Below, in pieces: positions 52,602 to 61,457 of a stretch of DNA of 64,000 nucleotides (within the stretch, counting starts at the first letter, position 1; every line of letters starts with the position of its first letter). Position numbers and translations under genes: made by a program. Source of the stretch: Propioniciclava flava (GTDB taxonomy: Bacteria > Actinomycetota > Actinomycetes > Propionibacteriales > Propionibacteriaceae); contig NZ_PPCV01000004.1 of assembly GCF_004126535.1 (NCBI RefSeq), positions 1 through 64,000 of the forward strand. The letters run 5' to 3'. The notes under the pieces are model-generated. The model ran no database searches and was not told where the DNA came from. It saw only the letters and a list, made by a program, of their open reading frames with translations.

Positions 52602-53468
52602 TCAGCGGCTCGGCGTCGGCTGTGGCGGGGCGGGATAGGTGATCGTGACGCGGGTCTCATTGGTGGGATCGCCCGTCCAGGACCCTGTGGTCGTGGGGCT
52701 GGGCGTCCACGTTCTGCCGCCAACCCGAACCGTCGCCGCCCCGTAGTAGGCGGTGTTCCCGACGGCGATGTGCGCGGCCGACCAAGCATCACGGTTGGTC
52801 CGGGTGGTGACGGTGACCACGTTGCCGTCCCGGGCGACGGTGGCAGAGGTGGGTAGCGTCTTGGTGAGGAACGTGGCAAGCCCTTCGGGATTGGCCGTGG
52901 GGGGATCCTTGACCAGGCAGGTGAAGGAGGCCGGGGTCTCGCCGGTCAGTGCGCTGGCCAGCCGTCGGGCGTTCTCGACGTGGCGGGCGTAGCCATTCGG
53001 GTGGCCGCTGCGCTGCACCGCCTGGGCGACATCGTTGACGTTCCCACTGTCCCAGCCGTCCACTTTCAGCAGGGCGTCATAGAACTTGCCCGAGGCATAG
53101 TACGGGTCACGCACCTGGGTTTCGGATCCCCAGCCTTGGGAGGGACGCTGCTGGAACAGGCCGAGCGAATCCCGGTCCCCGTAGTCGAGGTTGCGGATCC
53201 CTGACTCCTGGTACACGGTCGCCAACGCGATCGTGGACGCGCGCGGTACCAGGCCGCGGCGTGTCGCGACCCCCACCACGATGGAGGCGTTGTGGGTCTG
53301 CTCGACATCCAAAGGAACAGACAGGTCTTGAACCTGGGCGATGCACTGGTCGGCCAGCGGCAGCGGCTCCTTGTTGTAGGAGTACAGCAGCGTCAGACCC
53401 GCCAAGATCAGCACGGCGGTCAGCCCGGCGACCGCCAGCCCCGTGAAGACGCGTCCCCAGGCACCCAT
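52602..53468 (-). CDS. Membrane-anchored protein with SLT/lysozyme-like domain
   Basis: This 288-residue protein has an N-terminal membrane anchor (LAVAGLTAVLILAGLTLLYS) and an extracytoplasmic domain. The central segment ALATVYQESGIRNLDYGDRD followed by SLGLFQQRPSQGWG and VRDPYYASGKFYDAL resembles the lysozyme-like fold of transglycosylase-related actinobacterial proteins, with a conserved Glu in YQESG. The C-terminal part is Thr/Pro-rich. Cell-wall turnover is plausible, but no activity is established for this subgroup. It lies six bases downstream of dapD on the same strand. Confidence 0.72.
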   Translation of the reverse strand: MGAWGRVFTGLAVAGLTAVLILAGLTLLYSYNKEPLPLADQCIAQVQDLSVPLDVEQTHNASIVVGVATRRGLVPRASTIALATVYQESGIRNLDYGDRDSLGLFQQRPSQGWGSETQVRDPYYASGKFYDALLKVDGWDSGNVNDVAQAVQRSGHPNGYARHVENARRLASALTGETPASFTCLVKDPPTANPEGLATFLTKTLPTSATVARDGNVVTVTTRTNRDAWSAAHIAVGNTAYYGAATVRVGGRTWTPSPTTTGSWTGDPTNETRVTITYPAPPQPTPSR

Positions 53469-53474
53469 GGGCAG

Positions 53475-54413
53475 CTAGTTGGCGTGGAGTGCCGCGTTGA
53501 GTTCGACGGTCCGGCCTGCGCGGGGCTTCACCGACACGGCTCCGCTTTGGGAGTCGCGGTAGAACAGCCAGCCGTTGGTGCCCGACAACTCGGCGGCCTT
53601 GACGACGCTCCCGTCGGGCAGGGTCAGCTTGGTGCCTGCAGTGACGTACAGACCCGCCTCCACGACGCAGTCGTCACCCAAGGAGATGCCGATGCCGCTG
53701 TTGGCGCCCAGCAGGCAACGCTCGCCGATGGAGACCTGCTGCTTGCCGCCTCCCGACAGAGTGCCCATGATCGAAGCGCCGCCGCCCACGTCGGAGCCGT
53801 CGGCCACGACGACCCCAGCGGAGATACGACCCTCCACCATGGAGGTGCCCAGCGTGCCCGCATTGAAGTTGACGAATCCCTCGTGCATGACCGTGGTGCC
53901 CTCGGCGAGGTGAGCGCCGAGCCGGACGCGGTCCGCGTCCCCGATGCGGACACCGGACGGGACGACGTAGTCGACCATGCGCGGGAACTTGTCGATCCCG
54001 AAAACGGTCAGGTGGCCGCGCTCGGCGCGCAGCGAACAGCGCACCTCCTCGAAATCGGCGACCGCGCAGGGGCCCGCCGACGTCCACACCACGTTCGGCA
54101 AGACGCCGAAGATCCCGTCGAGGTTGAGAGTGCGGGGCTGGGCGAGCCGGGTGCTGAGCAGGTGCAGGCGCAGGTAGGCGTCCGCGGTGTCGGCGGGGGC
54201 AGCGTCCAGGTCGATCTCGACGAAGACAACATCGACGCGGACGCGACGGCTGTGGTCGCTGATGCGGGCGGTGAGGAGAGCGGCGGGGGTGTCCTCACGC
54301 TCAGCAGCACTCGGGATGCCGAGGTGTGGCTGCGGGAACCACACGTCGAGGGTGTCGCCGGAATCGGTGATGGTGGCTAGTCCCCAGCCCCAAGCAGTGC
54401 GCGCAGACGTCAT
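53475..54413 (-). CDS. dapD: 2,3,4,5-tetrahydropyridine-2,6-dicarboxylate N-succinyltransferase
   Basis: This 312-residue enzyme succinylates tetrahydrodipicolinate using succinyl-CoA, the committed step of the succinylase route to diaminopimelate. The C-terminal half has left-handed beta-helix hexapeptide repeats ([20 protein letters not shown], then [20 protein letters not shown]), and [20 protein letters not shown] follows. The length and N-terminal domain fit the actinobacterial DapD type. It is in an operon with a membrane protein upstream and the lysozyme-like protein downstream. Confidence 0.93.
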   Translation of the reverse strand: MTSARTAWGWGLATITDSGDTLDVWFPQPHLGIPSAAEREDTPAALLTARISDHSRRVRVDVVFVEIDLDAAPADTADAYLRLHLLSTRLAQPRTLNLDGIFGVLPNVVWTSAGPCAVADFEEVRCSLRAERGHLTVFGIDKFPRMVDYVVPSGVRIGDADRVRLGAHLAEGTTVMHEGFVNFNAGTLGTSMVEGRISAGVVVADGSDVGGGASIMGTLSGGGKQQVSIGERCLLGANSGIGISLGDDCVVEAGLYVTAGTKLTLPDGSVVKAAELSGTNGWLFYRDSQSGAVSVKPRAGRTVELNAALHAN

Positions 54414-54432
54414 GTCTGCAGCTTACCGGGGC

Positions 54433-55686
54433 TTAGGACCAGACGACGGCGAGCGGCTGCTGGGTCAAAGCCACCGTGTAGGTGCGATCCGCCTCCAGGC
54501 GCTGGGTGGCGTCCGTACTGAGACCGTTTTGCGTGATGGTCGCCGTGGCATCGACGGAGAGGTGCAGGCGGCCCGTGACCCGCATGGTGGCGGGGTCGAG
54601 GGCAGGGTGGAAGTCCGCCCACGGGTCGTTGACCAGGGCGAAGCGCACCGATCCCGGGGCGACCTCGACGTTGTCGGTGCGCACGCCGAACGGGCAGTTC
54701 GCCGGGCGTGATTCCGTCGCTGTGAGGCACTCATCGAGGCGGCTCTTGACGGTGTTCAGCACCGTTTGGCGTCCTTCATCGCTCAGCGCGGCCGCGACGG
54801 TCAACGAGGCGGGCTCGGAATCGGGGGTCGCCAACAGTGCGGTGGTGTCGCCTTGAGCGATCACGGTGGGCGCCGAGTTCGTCGCGACGACGTAGGAGCC
54901 CGGGAAGGCCGGGTTGGTTGACTCGGTGACCGGGACGCCGTTGACGGTCAGACCGGTCGGCGCGCTGAGGGTGAGGTCGGCGGTGCCATCGACGAGCAGC
55001 CAGGACGTGCGGCCATCGCCCACGAGACGCAGGGTGGTGGAGACGTCACGTCCGCCGATCTTGTAGGAGGCGGAAACGCTGGCTCGGGTGTCGCTGTCCA
55101 GCACGGGCGATGTGACGACAATGTCGGTGAGAGGGGCCCGCTCCTGGGACACCCGCAGCACGTCGCCGGTGAGCAGCGCCTCGTTGGTGGGACGCTCGGC
55201 CAGGGTTGCCAGCGCCGCCTGGGCGTCGGAGGCAGCAATGGATTGCAGGTAGGTGGTGGCGGTGGACGTGATGGCGCGTTCGCGGTTGCTGTTGGTCACC
55301 GCGACCACAGCCCAGGCGATCAGCGCGACCAGTACGACGGCCGCCACGGCGACCAGTGCCCAGAACCGGGGCGTGCGGCGGGTACGAGGGGCTGTCTCGT
55401 CGACGTGAGCGGTCGCGCTGGCTGGGGAAGGCGTCGCGTCCGGTTCGGCCTGCGAAAAGGTCCCCGCACTGTCTGCGGCGTGCTCGCTCAGGGCCTCCTC
55501 CGCCACCGGCTCCAGCGGACGCGTTGGCTGGCCCTCTTCGGGTTTAAGCACGCGCGTTGCCTCACCCTCGATCGGGTCGAGGGGGCGCGTGGGACTCTCG
55601 TCGCTCGAGAGGTCTTCTGTGGGCAGCTCTCGGGTTGGCTCGTTGTGCGGCTCCCACTCGCTCGGGGTGGCCGGGGAGTGGCTCAT
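54433..55686 (-). CDS. Single-pass membrane protein with repeated TRxL motifs
   Basis: This 417-residue protein has a cytoplasmic-side acidic, Pro-rich N-terminal region (1-100) holding four TRxL motifs at T18, T33, T44 and T55 (PTREL, PTRPL, ATRVL, PTRPL). One membrane helix (FWALVAVAAVVLVALIAWAV) leads to a large extracytoplasmic domain with DUF4878-like start (TSTATTYLQSIAASDAQAAL) and a Cys pair (DECLTA and ANCPFG). Function unknown. The TRxL repeats could be kinase sites read by FHA domains. It is upstream of dapD on the same strand and divergent from dapE. Confidence 0.7.
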   Translation of the reverse strand: MSHSPATPSEWEPHNEPTRELPTEDLSSDESPTRPLDPIEGEATRVLKPEEGQPTRPLEPVAEEALSEHAADSAGTFSQAEPDATPSPASATAHVDETAPRTRRTPRFWALVAVAAVVLVALIAWAVVAVTNSNRERAITSTATTYLQSIAASDAQAALATLAERPTNEALLTGDVLRVSQERAPLTDIVVTSPVLDSDTRASVSASYKIGGRDVSTTLRLVGDGRTSWLLVDGTADLTLSAPTGLTVNGVPVTESTNPAFPGSYVVATNSAPTVIAQGDTTALLATPDSEPASLTVAAALSDEGRQTVLNTVKSRLDECLTATESRPANCPFGVRTDNVEVAPGSVRFALVNDPWADFHPALDPATMRVTGRLHLSVDATATITQNGLSTDATQRLEADRTYTVALTQQPLAVVWS

Positions 55687-55736
55687 GGCGTCCTCCTGTG
55701 TCGTGTGCCACCAGCCATGATGCCATGTGGGTCATC

Positions 55737-55742
55737 TAGGCT
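55737..55742 (+). promoter_or_regulatory. -10 element for leaderless dapE transcript
   Basis: TAGGCT ends six bases before the dapE ATG at 55749, with no ribosome-binding site between. Its position matches the same arrangement at several other genes in the window. Confidence 0.5.
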
Positions 55743-55748
55743 TGCAGT

Positions 55749-56804
55749 ATGCCCCTTGACCTGCGCGCCGATCTGCCGGATCTCCTCACCTCGGTGACCG
55801 ACATCGAGTCCGTCAGCGGGCATGAGGGCGCCCTGGCTGACGCGGTCGAAGCGGCCCTGGACGCTGTGCCTCACCTGGAGGTCACCCGCGATGGGGACGC
55901 CGTGGTGGCGCGCACGTTGCTGGGTCGCGACGCTCGCGTCGTTATCGCCGGGCATCTGGACACCGTCCCGGTGGCAGGCAACCTCCCTTCGCGACGCGAG
56001 GGCGACCGCATCTATGGGCGAGGGACCGCCGACATGAAGGGTGGCGTCACGGTCGCCTTGGCTGTCGCGGCGGCGCTGACGTCGCCGCGCCATGACGTCA
56101 CCTGGATCTTCTACGACAACGAAGAGGTCGAGGCCTCCCGCAACGGCCTGGGACGGCTGGCGCGCCAGCATCCCGAACTCCTGGCGGGCGACTTCGCCGT
56201 GCTGATGGAACCGACCGGCGCCGTCATCGAAGGCGGCTGCCAAGGCACCCTGCGTTTCGAGATCGCCACGCGGGGCCTGGCCGCGCATTCGGCTCGCAGT
56301 TGGCTTGGTCACAACGCCATCCACGAGGCCGCCCCGATCCTCGACACGTTGGCCGCCTACTCCCCGCGCACGGTGATGGTGGACGGGCTGGAGTACCGCG
56401 AAGGCCTCAACGCAGTCCGGATCGAGGGTGGCGTCGCGGGCAACGTGATCCCCGATCGCTGCACCGTGACCGTCAACTTCCGCTTCGCGCCCGACCGCAG
56501 CGTCGAGGACGCGCAGCGCCATGTCGCTGAGGTGTTCGCCGGGCATGACCTGGTCTTCACCGACGTGTCGGCCGCCGCCCGTCCGGGGCTTGACCATCCG
56601 GCCGCGGCGGCGTTCGTGGCCGCCGTGGGGGGAGAGCCCCGCGCCAAGTACGGCTGGACGGACGTGGCCCGATTCTCCGCCCTCGGGATTCCCGCGGTGA
56701 ACTTCGGCCCGGCCGATCCTGGCAAGGCCCACGCTGACGACGAGTTTTGCCCCGTCGCGGACCTGTACGCGGTGCGCGACGCGCTGGAGCGCTGGCTGGC
56801 TTAA
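55749..56804 (+). CDS. dapE: Succinyl-diaminopimelate desuccinylase
   Basis: This 351-residue M20A metallohydrolase removes succinate from N-succinyl-L,L-diaminopimelate. Two-zinc-site motifs are intact: [11 protein letters not shown] (His ligand and Asp), [15 protein letters not shown] (bridging Asp) and [15 protein letters not shown] (catalytic Glu pair), with [20 protein letters not shown] in the lid domain. The C-terminal [14 protein letters not shown] supplies the last His/Glu region. It follows a leaderless-type promoter and completes the succinylase branch with dapC and dapD nearby. Confidence 0.93.
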   Translation: MPLDLRADLPDLLTSVTDIESVSGHEGALADAVEAALDAVPHLEVTRDGDAVVARTLLGRDARVVIAGHLDTVPVAGNLPSRREGDRIYGRGTADMKGGVTVALAVAAALTSPRHDVTWIFYDNEEVEASRNGLGRLARQHPELLAGDFAVLMEPTGAVIEGGCQGTLRFEIATRGLAAHSARSWLGHNAIHEAAPILDTLAAYSPRTVMVDGLEYREGLNAVRIEGGVAGNVIPDRCTVTVNFRFAPDRSVEDAQRHVAEVFAGHDLVFTDVSAAARPGLDHPAAAAFVAAVGGEPRAKYGWTDVARFSALGIPAVNFGPADPGKAHADDEFCPVADLYAVRDALERWLA

Positions 56805-56821
56805 GCCCACGGGCCCCCCGA

Positions 56822-56827
56822 TACGCT
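56822..56827 (+). promoter_or_regulatory. -10 element for leaderless LOG-family transcript
   Basis: TACGCT lies six bases before the GTG at 56834. No ribosome site is seen, so the message may be leaderless. Confidence 0.45.
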
Positions 56828-56833
56828 GGCCAT

Positions 56834-57601
56834 GTGAAGAAGAAGCGCAGCAAGGACTACCGCCAGCAGGGTCCGGTAATCCGGCGGGGGGACCAGGTCC
56901 AGGCCACGACGACCGATCAGCGGCTGCTCCAAGGCGGCAGCGGCAGCGACTGGGTGCACACCGACCCCTGGCGGGTGCTACGGATCCAAGCGGAGTTCGT
57001 GGAAGGCTTCGGCGCGCTGGCTGAGTTGGGGCCCGCCGTCAGCGTCTTCGGCTCGGCGCGCACCTCGAAGTCCGACCCGATGTACGAGGCGGCGGTGGAG
57101 TTGGGGCGCAGGCTCGCTGAGGCGGGATACGCCACGATCACCGGCGGGGGCCCCGGCATCATGGAGGCCGCGAACAAGGGTGCCGCCGAAGCCGGGGGAG
57201 TCTCGGTCGGGTTGGGCATCGAGCTTCCCTTCGAGGACTCCCTCAACAAGTGGGTCAGTCTGGGGATCAACTTCCGCTATTTCTTCGTGCGGAAGGTGAT
57301 GTTCCTCAAGTACGCCCAGGGTTTTGTGGTCATGCCCGGCGGATTCGGAACTTTGGATGAGTTGTTCGAGTCGCTCACGTTGGTGCAGACCCGCAAAATG
57401 ACGCGGTTCCCGATCGTGTTGTTCGGTTCGGCTTACTGGTCAGGGCTGGTGGACTGGCTCAAGGGCCGGATGCTGGCCGATGGCTATAACAGCGAGGCGG
57501 ATTTGGGTCTGATTCACGTGGTCGACGACGTGGATCGCGCCGTTGAGATCATCGTGGACGACGCCCGTCACGGCGGGCGCGGGCCGAGCGGAGCGGAGTA
57601 G
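56834..57601 (+). CDS. LOG family protein (TIGR00730, cytokinin riboside phosphoribohydrolase-like)
   Basis: This 255-residue protein has the Rossmann-fold motifs GGGPGIMEAANKGAAEAGG and VVMPGGFGTLDELFESLTLV (PGGxGTxxE), which bind nucleotide monophosphate and catalyse release of the base in LOG enzymes. The N-terminal 60 residues are basic (KKKRSKDYRQQ) and longer than in plant LOGs, as in actinobacterial homologues found beside dapE. Substrate and physiological role in bacteria are uncertain. The GTG at 56834 was chosen for the adjacent promoter box and natural N-terminus. Confidence 0.88.
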   Translation: MKKKRSKDYRQQGPVIRRGDQVQATTTDQRLLQGGSGSDWVHTDPWRVLRIQAEFVEGFGALAELGPAVSVFGSARTSKSDPMYEAAVELGRRLAEAGYATITGGGPGIMEAANKGAAEAGGVSVGLGIELPFEDSLNKWVSLGINFRYFFVRKVMFLKYAQGFVVMPGGFGTLDELFESLTLVQTRKMTRFPIVLFGSAYWSGLVDWLKGRMLADGYNSEADLGLIHVVDDVDRAVEIIVDDARHGGRGPSGAE

Positions 57602-57603
57602 CC

Positions 57604-58029
57604 GTGGAGTGGTTCTTGTGGGGCATGGTGGTCGTCATCGTGGGCTTAGCGTCGCTCGTGGCCGCTGGCCGGTTCGGGGGGATGCCCGCCACGGCGGTGC
57701 ATGACACGGCGGTGCCGGAACTGCCGCCACACCCGCTGAGCGGGGAGGACGTCCGTGCTGTGCGGTTTGCGGTGGTCCCGCGGGGCTACTCCATGTCCCA
57801 GGTGGACGATCTGGTGGACCGCCTCGCGGCGCAGTTGGATGACCCCGCCGCTCGGGGTATGCGTCACCTCCTCGAGGAACCGTTTGTGGACTCCGAGGGC
57901 ACCTCAGAACCAACGAACGGACGCCGAGCCGCGAGAGAGTCGTCCGGGTCTGCGATAATGGGGGAGAACGTGAGCTGGCAGCCAGGAAATGAGGGAGAAC
58001 ATGGCAGCAATGAAGCCCCGCACGGGTGA
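57604..58029 (+). CDS. DivIVA-domain membrane protein
   Basis: This 141-residue protein has an N-terminal membrane segment (FLWGMVVVIVGLASLVAAG) followed by a DivIVA-like motif FAVVPRGYSMSQVDDLVDRLA. DivIVA-domain proteins attach to curved membranes and often assist polar growth. The C-terminal 45 residues are hydrophilic and poorly structured. It is translated two bases after the LOG gene and overlaps the start of the DUF3117 gene, which has its own promoter inside this frame. Confidence 0.78.
   Translation: MEWFLWGMVVVIVGLASLVAAGRFGGMPATAVHDTAVPELPPHPLSGEDVRAVRFAVVPRGYSMSQVDDLVDRLAAQLDDPAARGMRHLLEEPFVDSEGTSEPTNGRRAARESSGSAIMGENVSWQPGNEGEHGSNEAPHG
57954..57959 (+). promoter_or_regulatory. 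Extended -10 promoter for the DUF3117 gene
   Basis: TGCGATAAT contains an extended -10 element (TGn plus GATAAT at 57954-57959). Transcription would start near 57966, leaving about 35 bases before the ATG at 58001. It lies inside the coding region of the DivIVA-domain gene. Confidence 0.6.
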
Positions 58030-58168
58030 AGGCCCCATCGAGGTGGCCAAGGAGTCGCGCGTGATCGCGATGCGGATCCCCGCGGATGGTGGCGGTCGCC
58101 TCGTCATCGAACTGAATGCCACGGAAGCGGCAGAGTTGCTTGAGGCGCTGAAGGGCGTCGTTGGCTGA
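58001..58168 (+). CDS. DUF3117 small conserved actinobacterial protein
   Basis: This 55-residue protein begins MAAMKPRTGEGPIEVAKESR and ends with ELNATEAAELLEALKGVVG, the signature of the DUF3117 family found throughout actinobacteria. Its function is unknown, and its size and conservation suggest a role in an essential process or a binding partner. A GGGAGA ribosome site lies just before the ATG. Its start overlaps the 3' end of the DivIVA-domain gene in a different frame, and a terminator follows. Confidence 0.88.
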   Translation: MAAMKPRTGEGPIEVAKESRVIAMRIPADGGGRLVIELNATEAAELLEALKGVVG

Positions 58169-58186
58169 CACTCGTCGCACCCTTTG

Positions 58187-58232
58187 CAACGCGGGCGGCC
58201 CCGGAGCTTCTGCTTCGGGGCCGCCCGCGTTG
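58187..58232 (+). terminator. Terminator after the DUF3117 gene
   Basis: A 17-bp GC-rich stem (CAACGCGGGCGGCCCCG with CGGGGCCGCCCGCGTTG) with a 12-base loop starts 19 bases after the DUF3117 stop. The convergent GntR gene ends at 58261, so it may serve both. Confidence 0.8.
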
Positions 58233-58260
58233 TGCGCGGGTGAGGCCCCGAGGGGGTCGG

Positions 58261-58968
58261 CTAGCGCGCGTGTCCCAGCGCGCCGACCTCCCGGTGCACC
58301 CAGGACAGCTGGTGGCGTGAGGCGGCTTCGGCGCCTTCGGGATCCTGCTCGGCGATGGCTTTCGCGATCCGCAGGTGATCGTTGACGGCGTCCAGTTCTG
58401 GCCACACCGGGTGCAGGTCGTGGACGGCGCGCCCGCGCAGTACGTCGGCGACCATGCCTCGCATGGCGTAGAGCATTTCGTTGCCGGACGCCTCGAGGAG
58501 TAGGCCGTGGAAGCGAATGTCCGAGTCGAGGTACTCGGGGGCACGGCCGAGGCCCCGCTCGGCGAGGGAGACCAGCGTGGCCCCGAGCCTGAGTAGCTCG
58601 TCGGCGTGCTCGTCGCTGCGATGCAGGGCTGCGAGGCGGGAGGCGCGGGGCTCGATCGCTTCGCGAACATCGGTGAGGGAGTCGATCTGTGCCAGACGGT
58701 CCTCGCCCGCCAGCCGCCAGGCGATGATCTCGGGGCTGAGGACGTGCCAGCCTCGACGGGGCTGAATGGTGACGCCGGCGCGGCGGCGCGTCTCCACCAT
58801 GCCGAGTGCGGCGAGCGTCTTGACGGCGTCGCGTGCGACCGTGCGGGAGACGCCGTGTGCCTCTTCGATGTCAGACAGCGTCAGGCGTTGTCCGGGCGGG
58901 TAGTGCCCGGACACGATGGCGAACCCGAGGTCGTTGACGACCGCATCGTAGATGGCCGCTGCAGGCAC
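58261..58968 (-). CDS. GntR/FadR-family regulator of the adjacent sugar-acid cluster
   Basis: This 235-residue repressor has an N-terminal winged helix (VSGHYPPGQRLTLSDIEEAH, then GVSRTVARDAVKTLAALGMV) and an FCD ligand-binding domain (DSLTDVREAIEPRASRLAAL, FHGLLLEASGN). FCD regulators commonly sense sugar acids. The GTG at 58968 follows a strong AAGGAGCC ribosome site. It is divergent from rspA and likely controls the rspA-rspB-MHS operon, with derepression by a uronate-pathway metabolite. The effector is not known. Confidence 0.88.
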   Translation of the reverse strand: MPAAAIYDAVVNDLGFAIVSGHYPPGQRLTLSDIEEAHGVSRTVARDAVKTLAALGMVETRRRAGVTIQPRRGWHVLSPEIIAWRLAGEDRLAQIDSLTDVREAIEPRASRLAALHRSDEHADELLRLGATLVSLAERGLGRAPEYLDSDIRFHGLLLEASGNEMLYAMRGMVADVLRGRAVHDLHPVWPELDAVNDHLRIAKAIAEQDPEGAEAASRHQLSWVHREVGALGHAR

Positions 58969-59010
58969 GTCTGGCTCCTTTGTCGAAGTGTCTGGGCGAC
59001 AGCCTACGCG

Positions 59011-59050
59011 TTGACGTTGGTGATACGTTTCGTTTATGATGCTACCAATA
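59011..59050 (+). promoter_or_regulatory. Promoter of the rspA operon with candidate GntR operator
   Basis: TTGACG (59011-59016) and TATGAT (59035-59040) with an 18-base spacer give a good sigma-A-type promoter. TTGGTGATAC and GATGCTACCAA frame the -10 element as a loose inverted repeat (about 59016-59047), a plausible site for the divergent GntR protein. The operator assignment is inference. Confidence 0.6.
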
Positions 59051-59112
59051 GCGCTCAATGGTGACGCTGGCGGCAAGCCACCAGAGTGACCTGATCAGGA
59101 GAGAGGACTCCG

Positions 59113-60327
59113 GTGGCCGATCGAATCGAACGTGTGGAGGTGCTGGTCGCCAGCCCCACCCGCAACTATGTGACCCTGCGGGTGACGACGGCAGACGGCA
59201 TCGTCGGACTCGGCGATGCGACCGTGAACGGTCGTGAACTGGCCGTGGCGTCGTACCTGCGCGACCACGTCGGGCCGTTGCTCATCGGGATGGATCCCAG
59301 CCGGATCGAAGACACGTGGCAATACCTCTACCGCGGGGTCTACTGGCGCCGCGGGCCGGTCACGATGGCCGCCATCGGGGCCATCGACATGGCGCTGTGG
59401 GACATCTTGGGCAAGCGCGCCCAGATGCCCGTCTACCAGTTGCTCGGTGGGCGCGTCCGCGACGCCATCCCGTACTACAGCCACGCCTTCGGCTGGGACA
59501 TCCCGGCGCTGCTCGATTCGGTGCGCGAGCACCAGGAACGCGGCGAGACCTACATTCGCGTCCAGTCCGGCGTCCCCGGCCTCGACAAGGTTTATGGCGT
59601 CTCCAAGGATCCCAACTACGAGCCGGCCGGCCGGGGCGCACGCCCCAGCGAAGAGCACTTTGATCCCGGGGCCTACATGCGGCACCTGCCCAAGGTGCTG
59701 ACCGCCGTCCGCGAACTCGTCGGGCCCGACGTCAAGCTCCTGCACGACGCCCACCATCGCCTTACCCCCATCCAGGCCGCACGCCTGGCCAAGTCGGTCG
59801 AAGAGTTCGATCTGTTCTGGCTCGAGGACGTGACACCTGCAGAGGACCAGGAGGCCTTCCGTCTGGTGCGCAACGCCTCCACCACGCCCCTGGCCGTCGG
59901 CGAAGTGTTCAACACCATCTGGGACTGCCAGCGCCTGATCGAGGAGCGGCTGATCGACTACATCCGCACCGCGATCGTCCACGTCGGCGGCATCAGCCAC
60001 GCGCGCAAGGTCTTCGCCCTGGCGGAGGTGCACGGCGTCAAGGCGGGCCCGCATGGTCCCTCCGACGTCTCGCCGATCGCGTTGGCGGCGTCCATTCACA
60101 TGGCCGCGGCCACGCACAACTGGGGCGTCCAGGAGTACATGGGCTACCCCGCACAGGTGCATGAGGCCTTCCCGCACGCCTGGTCTGCTGCCGACGGCAT
60201 GCTCCAGCCCGGCGATGCCCCCGGGCTGGGCGTCGACCTCGACGAAAGCATCCTCGCCGCGTCGCCGTACGTGCCCGCCTACCTGCCGACCGCTCGCACC
60301 CTCGACGGTGCGGTCCTCGACTGGTGA
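59113..60327 (+). CDS. rspA: D-mannonate dehydratase family protein (RspA/ManD)
   Basis: This 404-residue enolase-superfamily enzyme of the ManD subgroup has [40 protein letters not shown] (metal-ligand Asp and the DAHH motif), [20 protein letters not shown] and [17 protein letters not shown] (Glu ligands). Family members dehydrate D-mannonate or D-gluconate to 2-keto-3-deoxygluconate, some with low efficiency. It starts at a GTG. In E. coli the homologous rspA is paired with rspB, as here, with the dehydrogenase gene 80 bases downstream. Confidence 0.9.
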   Translation: MADRIERVEVLVASPTRNYVTLRVTTADGIVGLGDATVNGRELAVASYLRDHVGPLLIGMDPSRIEDTWQYLYRGVYWRRGPVTMAAIGAIDMALWDILGKRAQMPVYQLLGGRVRDAIPYYSHAFGWDIPALLDSVREHQERGETYIRVQSGVPGLDKVYGVSKDPNYEPAGRGARPSEEHFDPGAYMRHLPKVLTAVRELVGPDVKLLHDAHHRLTPIQAARLAKSVEEFDLFWLEDVTPAEDQEAFRLVRNASTTPLAVGEVFNTIWDCQRLIEERLIDYIRTAIVHVGGISHARKVFALAEVHGVKAGPHGPSDVSPIALAASIHMAAATHNWGVQEYMGYPAQVHEAFPHAWSAADGMLQPGDAPGLGVDLDESILAASPYVPAYLPTARTLDGAVLDW

Positions 60328-60332
60328 TACCC

Positions 60333-60360
60333 GCGTCGCGGCCTTGCGGGGCCGCGACGC
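60333..60360 (+). promoter_or_regulatory. Intercistronic hairpin between rspA and the dehydrogenase gene
   Basis: GCGTCGCGGCC and GGCCGCGACGC form a perfect 11-bp stem with a TTGCGG loop. Between two genes of the same operon it may stabilise the rspA message or cause partial termination. Confidence 0.6.
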
Positions 60361-60407
60361 CCCATCGACCCCCCCTTGAGTCACACCCGTTGGAAGAAAG
60401 AAGCGCC

Positions 60408-61427
60408 ATGAAGGCCTTAAAGATTCTGGGACCTGAGGAACTCGTCGTCGAGGACCTCCCCCTGCCCGAGCCCGCGGAGGACGAGGTACGCGTCCGCATG
60501 CAGTACGGCGGTATCTGCGGCTCGGATCTGCACTACTACTACCTGGGACGCAACGGCGCCTTCGCCGTCACTGAGCCGTTCACCCCGGGACATGAGATGT
60601 CCGGTGTCGTCGATCTCGACCCCTCCGGCACCTATGCCCCCGGCACCCCGGTGACCATCGCCCCGGCCACGTTCGGTACGCCGCTGCGCGGCATCGAGGA
60701 TCGCCGCCACTTGTGGCCTGGCGGGACTTACCTGGGCAGCGCCTCCACCAAGCCGCACACCCAAGGCGGCATGCAGGAGTATCGCAACGTCAAGAACTTC
60801 ATGATCCGGACGCTGCCCGAGGGGCTGTCGGTGCAGGACGCCGCGCTGGCTGAGCCGCTCGCGGTCGCTCTGCACGCCATCAACATCGCCGGGGGAGTCA
60901 AGGGTCAGCGCGTCCTCGTCGCGGGCTGCGGGCCGATCGGGCTGTGTGTCGTCGCTGGCGCACTGGCTGGTGGGGCCGAGCGCGTCGACGCCACCGACGT
61001 GTTGTCCGGGCCGCTCGGCCGCGCCACGGCACTGGGGGCATCCACCGCCTTCGTCGCCGGAACCGATGAGGTGCCCGCCGAGGAGTACGACATCGTCTTC
61101 GAGTGCTCGGGCGCAGCCCCCTCCATCACGACGGCCATGCGCGCCGTGCGGAAGGCGGGAACGGTCACGCAGGTCGGGATGCTCCCCGACGAGAACATCG
61201 GCGTCAACCTCGCCCCGTTCGTCAGCAAGGAGGTCACCTACAAGGCGACCTTCCGCTTCGACGACGAGATCGACGCCGCCATCACGACGCTGGCGCAGAA
61301 CCCCAGCATCGCGTCGATCATCACCACCCATGTCATTCCCGCGCAGCGAGCCGTGGACGCCTTTGCCGTCGCCAAGGACTCGCAGGTCTCGGGCAAGGTC
61401 GTCGTGTCGCTGTGGCTCGACGAGTGA
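60408..61427 (+). CDS. L-idonate 5-dehydrogenase-like alcohol dehydrogenase (RspB-like)
   Basis: This 339-residue medium-chain dehydrogenase has the catalytic zinc ligands in GGICGSDLHYYYLG (Cys) and FTPGHEMSGVV (His-Glu), and the NAD(P) fold VAGCGPIGLCVVAGALAGG. Wording is that of L-idonate/L-gulonate 5-dehydrogenases that make 5-keto acids feeding uronate catabolism. Unlike most zinc MDR enzymes, the structural-zinc lobe cysteines are absent (HLWPGGTYLGSASTKPHTQG occupies that stretch). The ATG at 60408 follows GGAAGAAAG. It is the second gene of the rspA operon. Confidence 0.87.
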   Translation: MKALKILGPEELVVEDLPLPEPAEDEVRVRMQYGGICGSDLHYYYLGRNGAFAVTEPFTPGHEMSGVVDLDPSGTYAPGTPVTIAPATFGTPLRGIEDRRHLWPGGTYLGSASTKPHTQGGMQEYRNVKNFMIRTLPEGLSVQDAALAEPLAVALHAINIAGGVKGQRVLVAGCGPIGLCVVAGALAGGAERVDATDVLSGPLGRATALGASTAFVAGTDEVPAEEYDIVFECSGAAPSITTAMRAVRKAGTVTQVGMLPDENIGVNLAPFVSKEVTYKATFRFDDEIDAAITTLAQNPSIASIITTHVIPAQRAVDAFAVAKDSQVSGKVVVSLWLDE

Positions 61428-61457
61428 TCGAACCCTTCACAAGAAAGACAAACCGCA

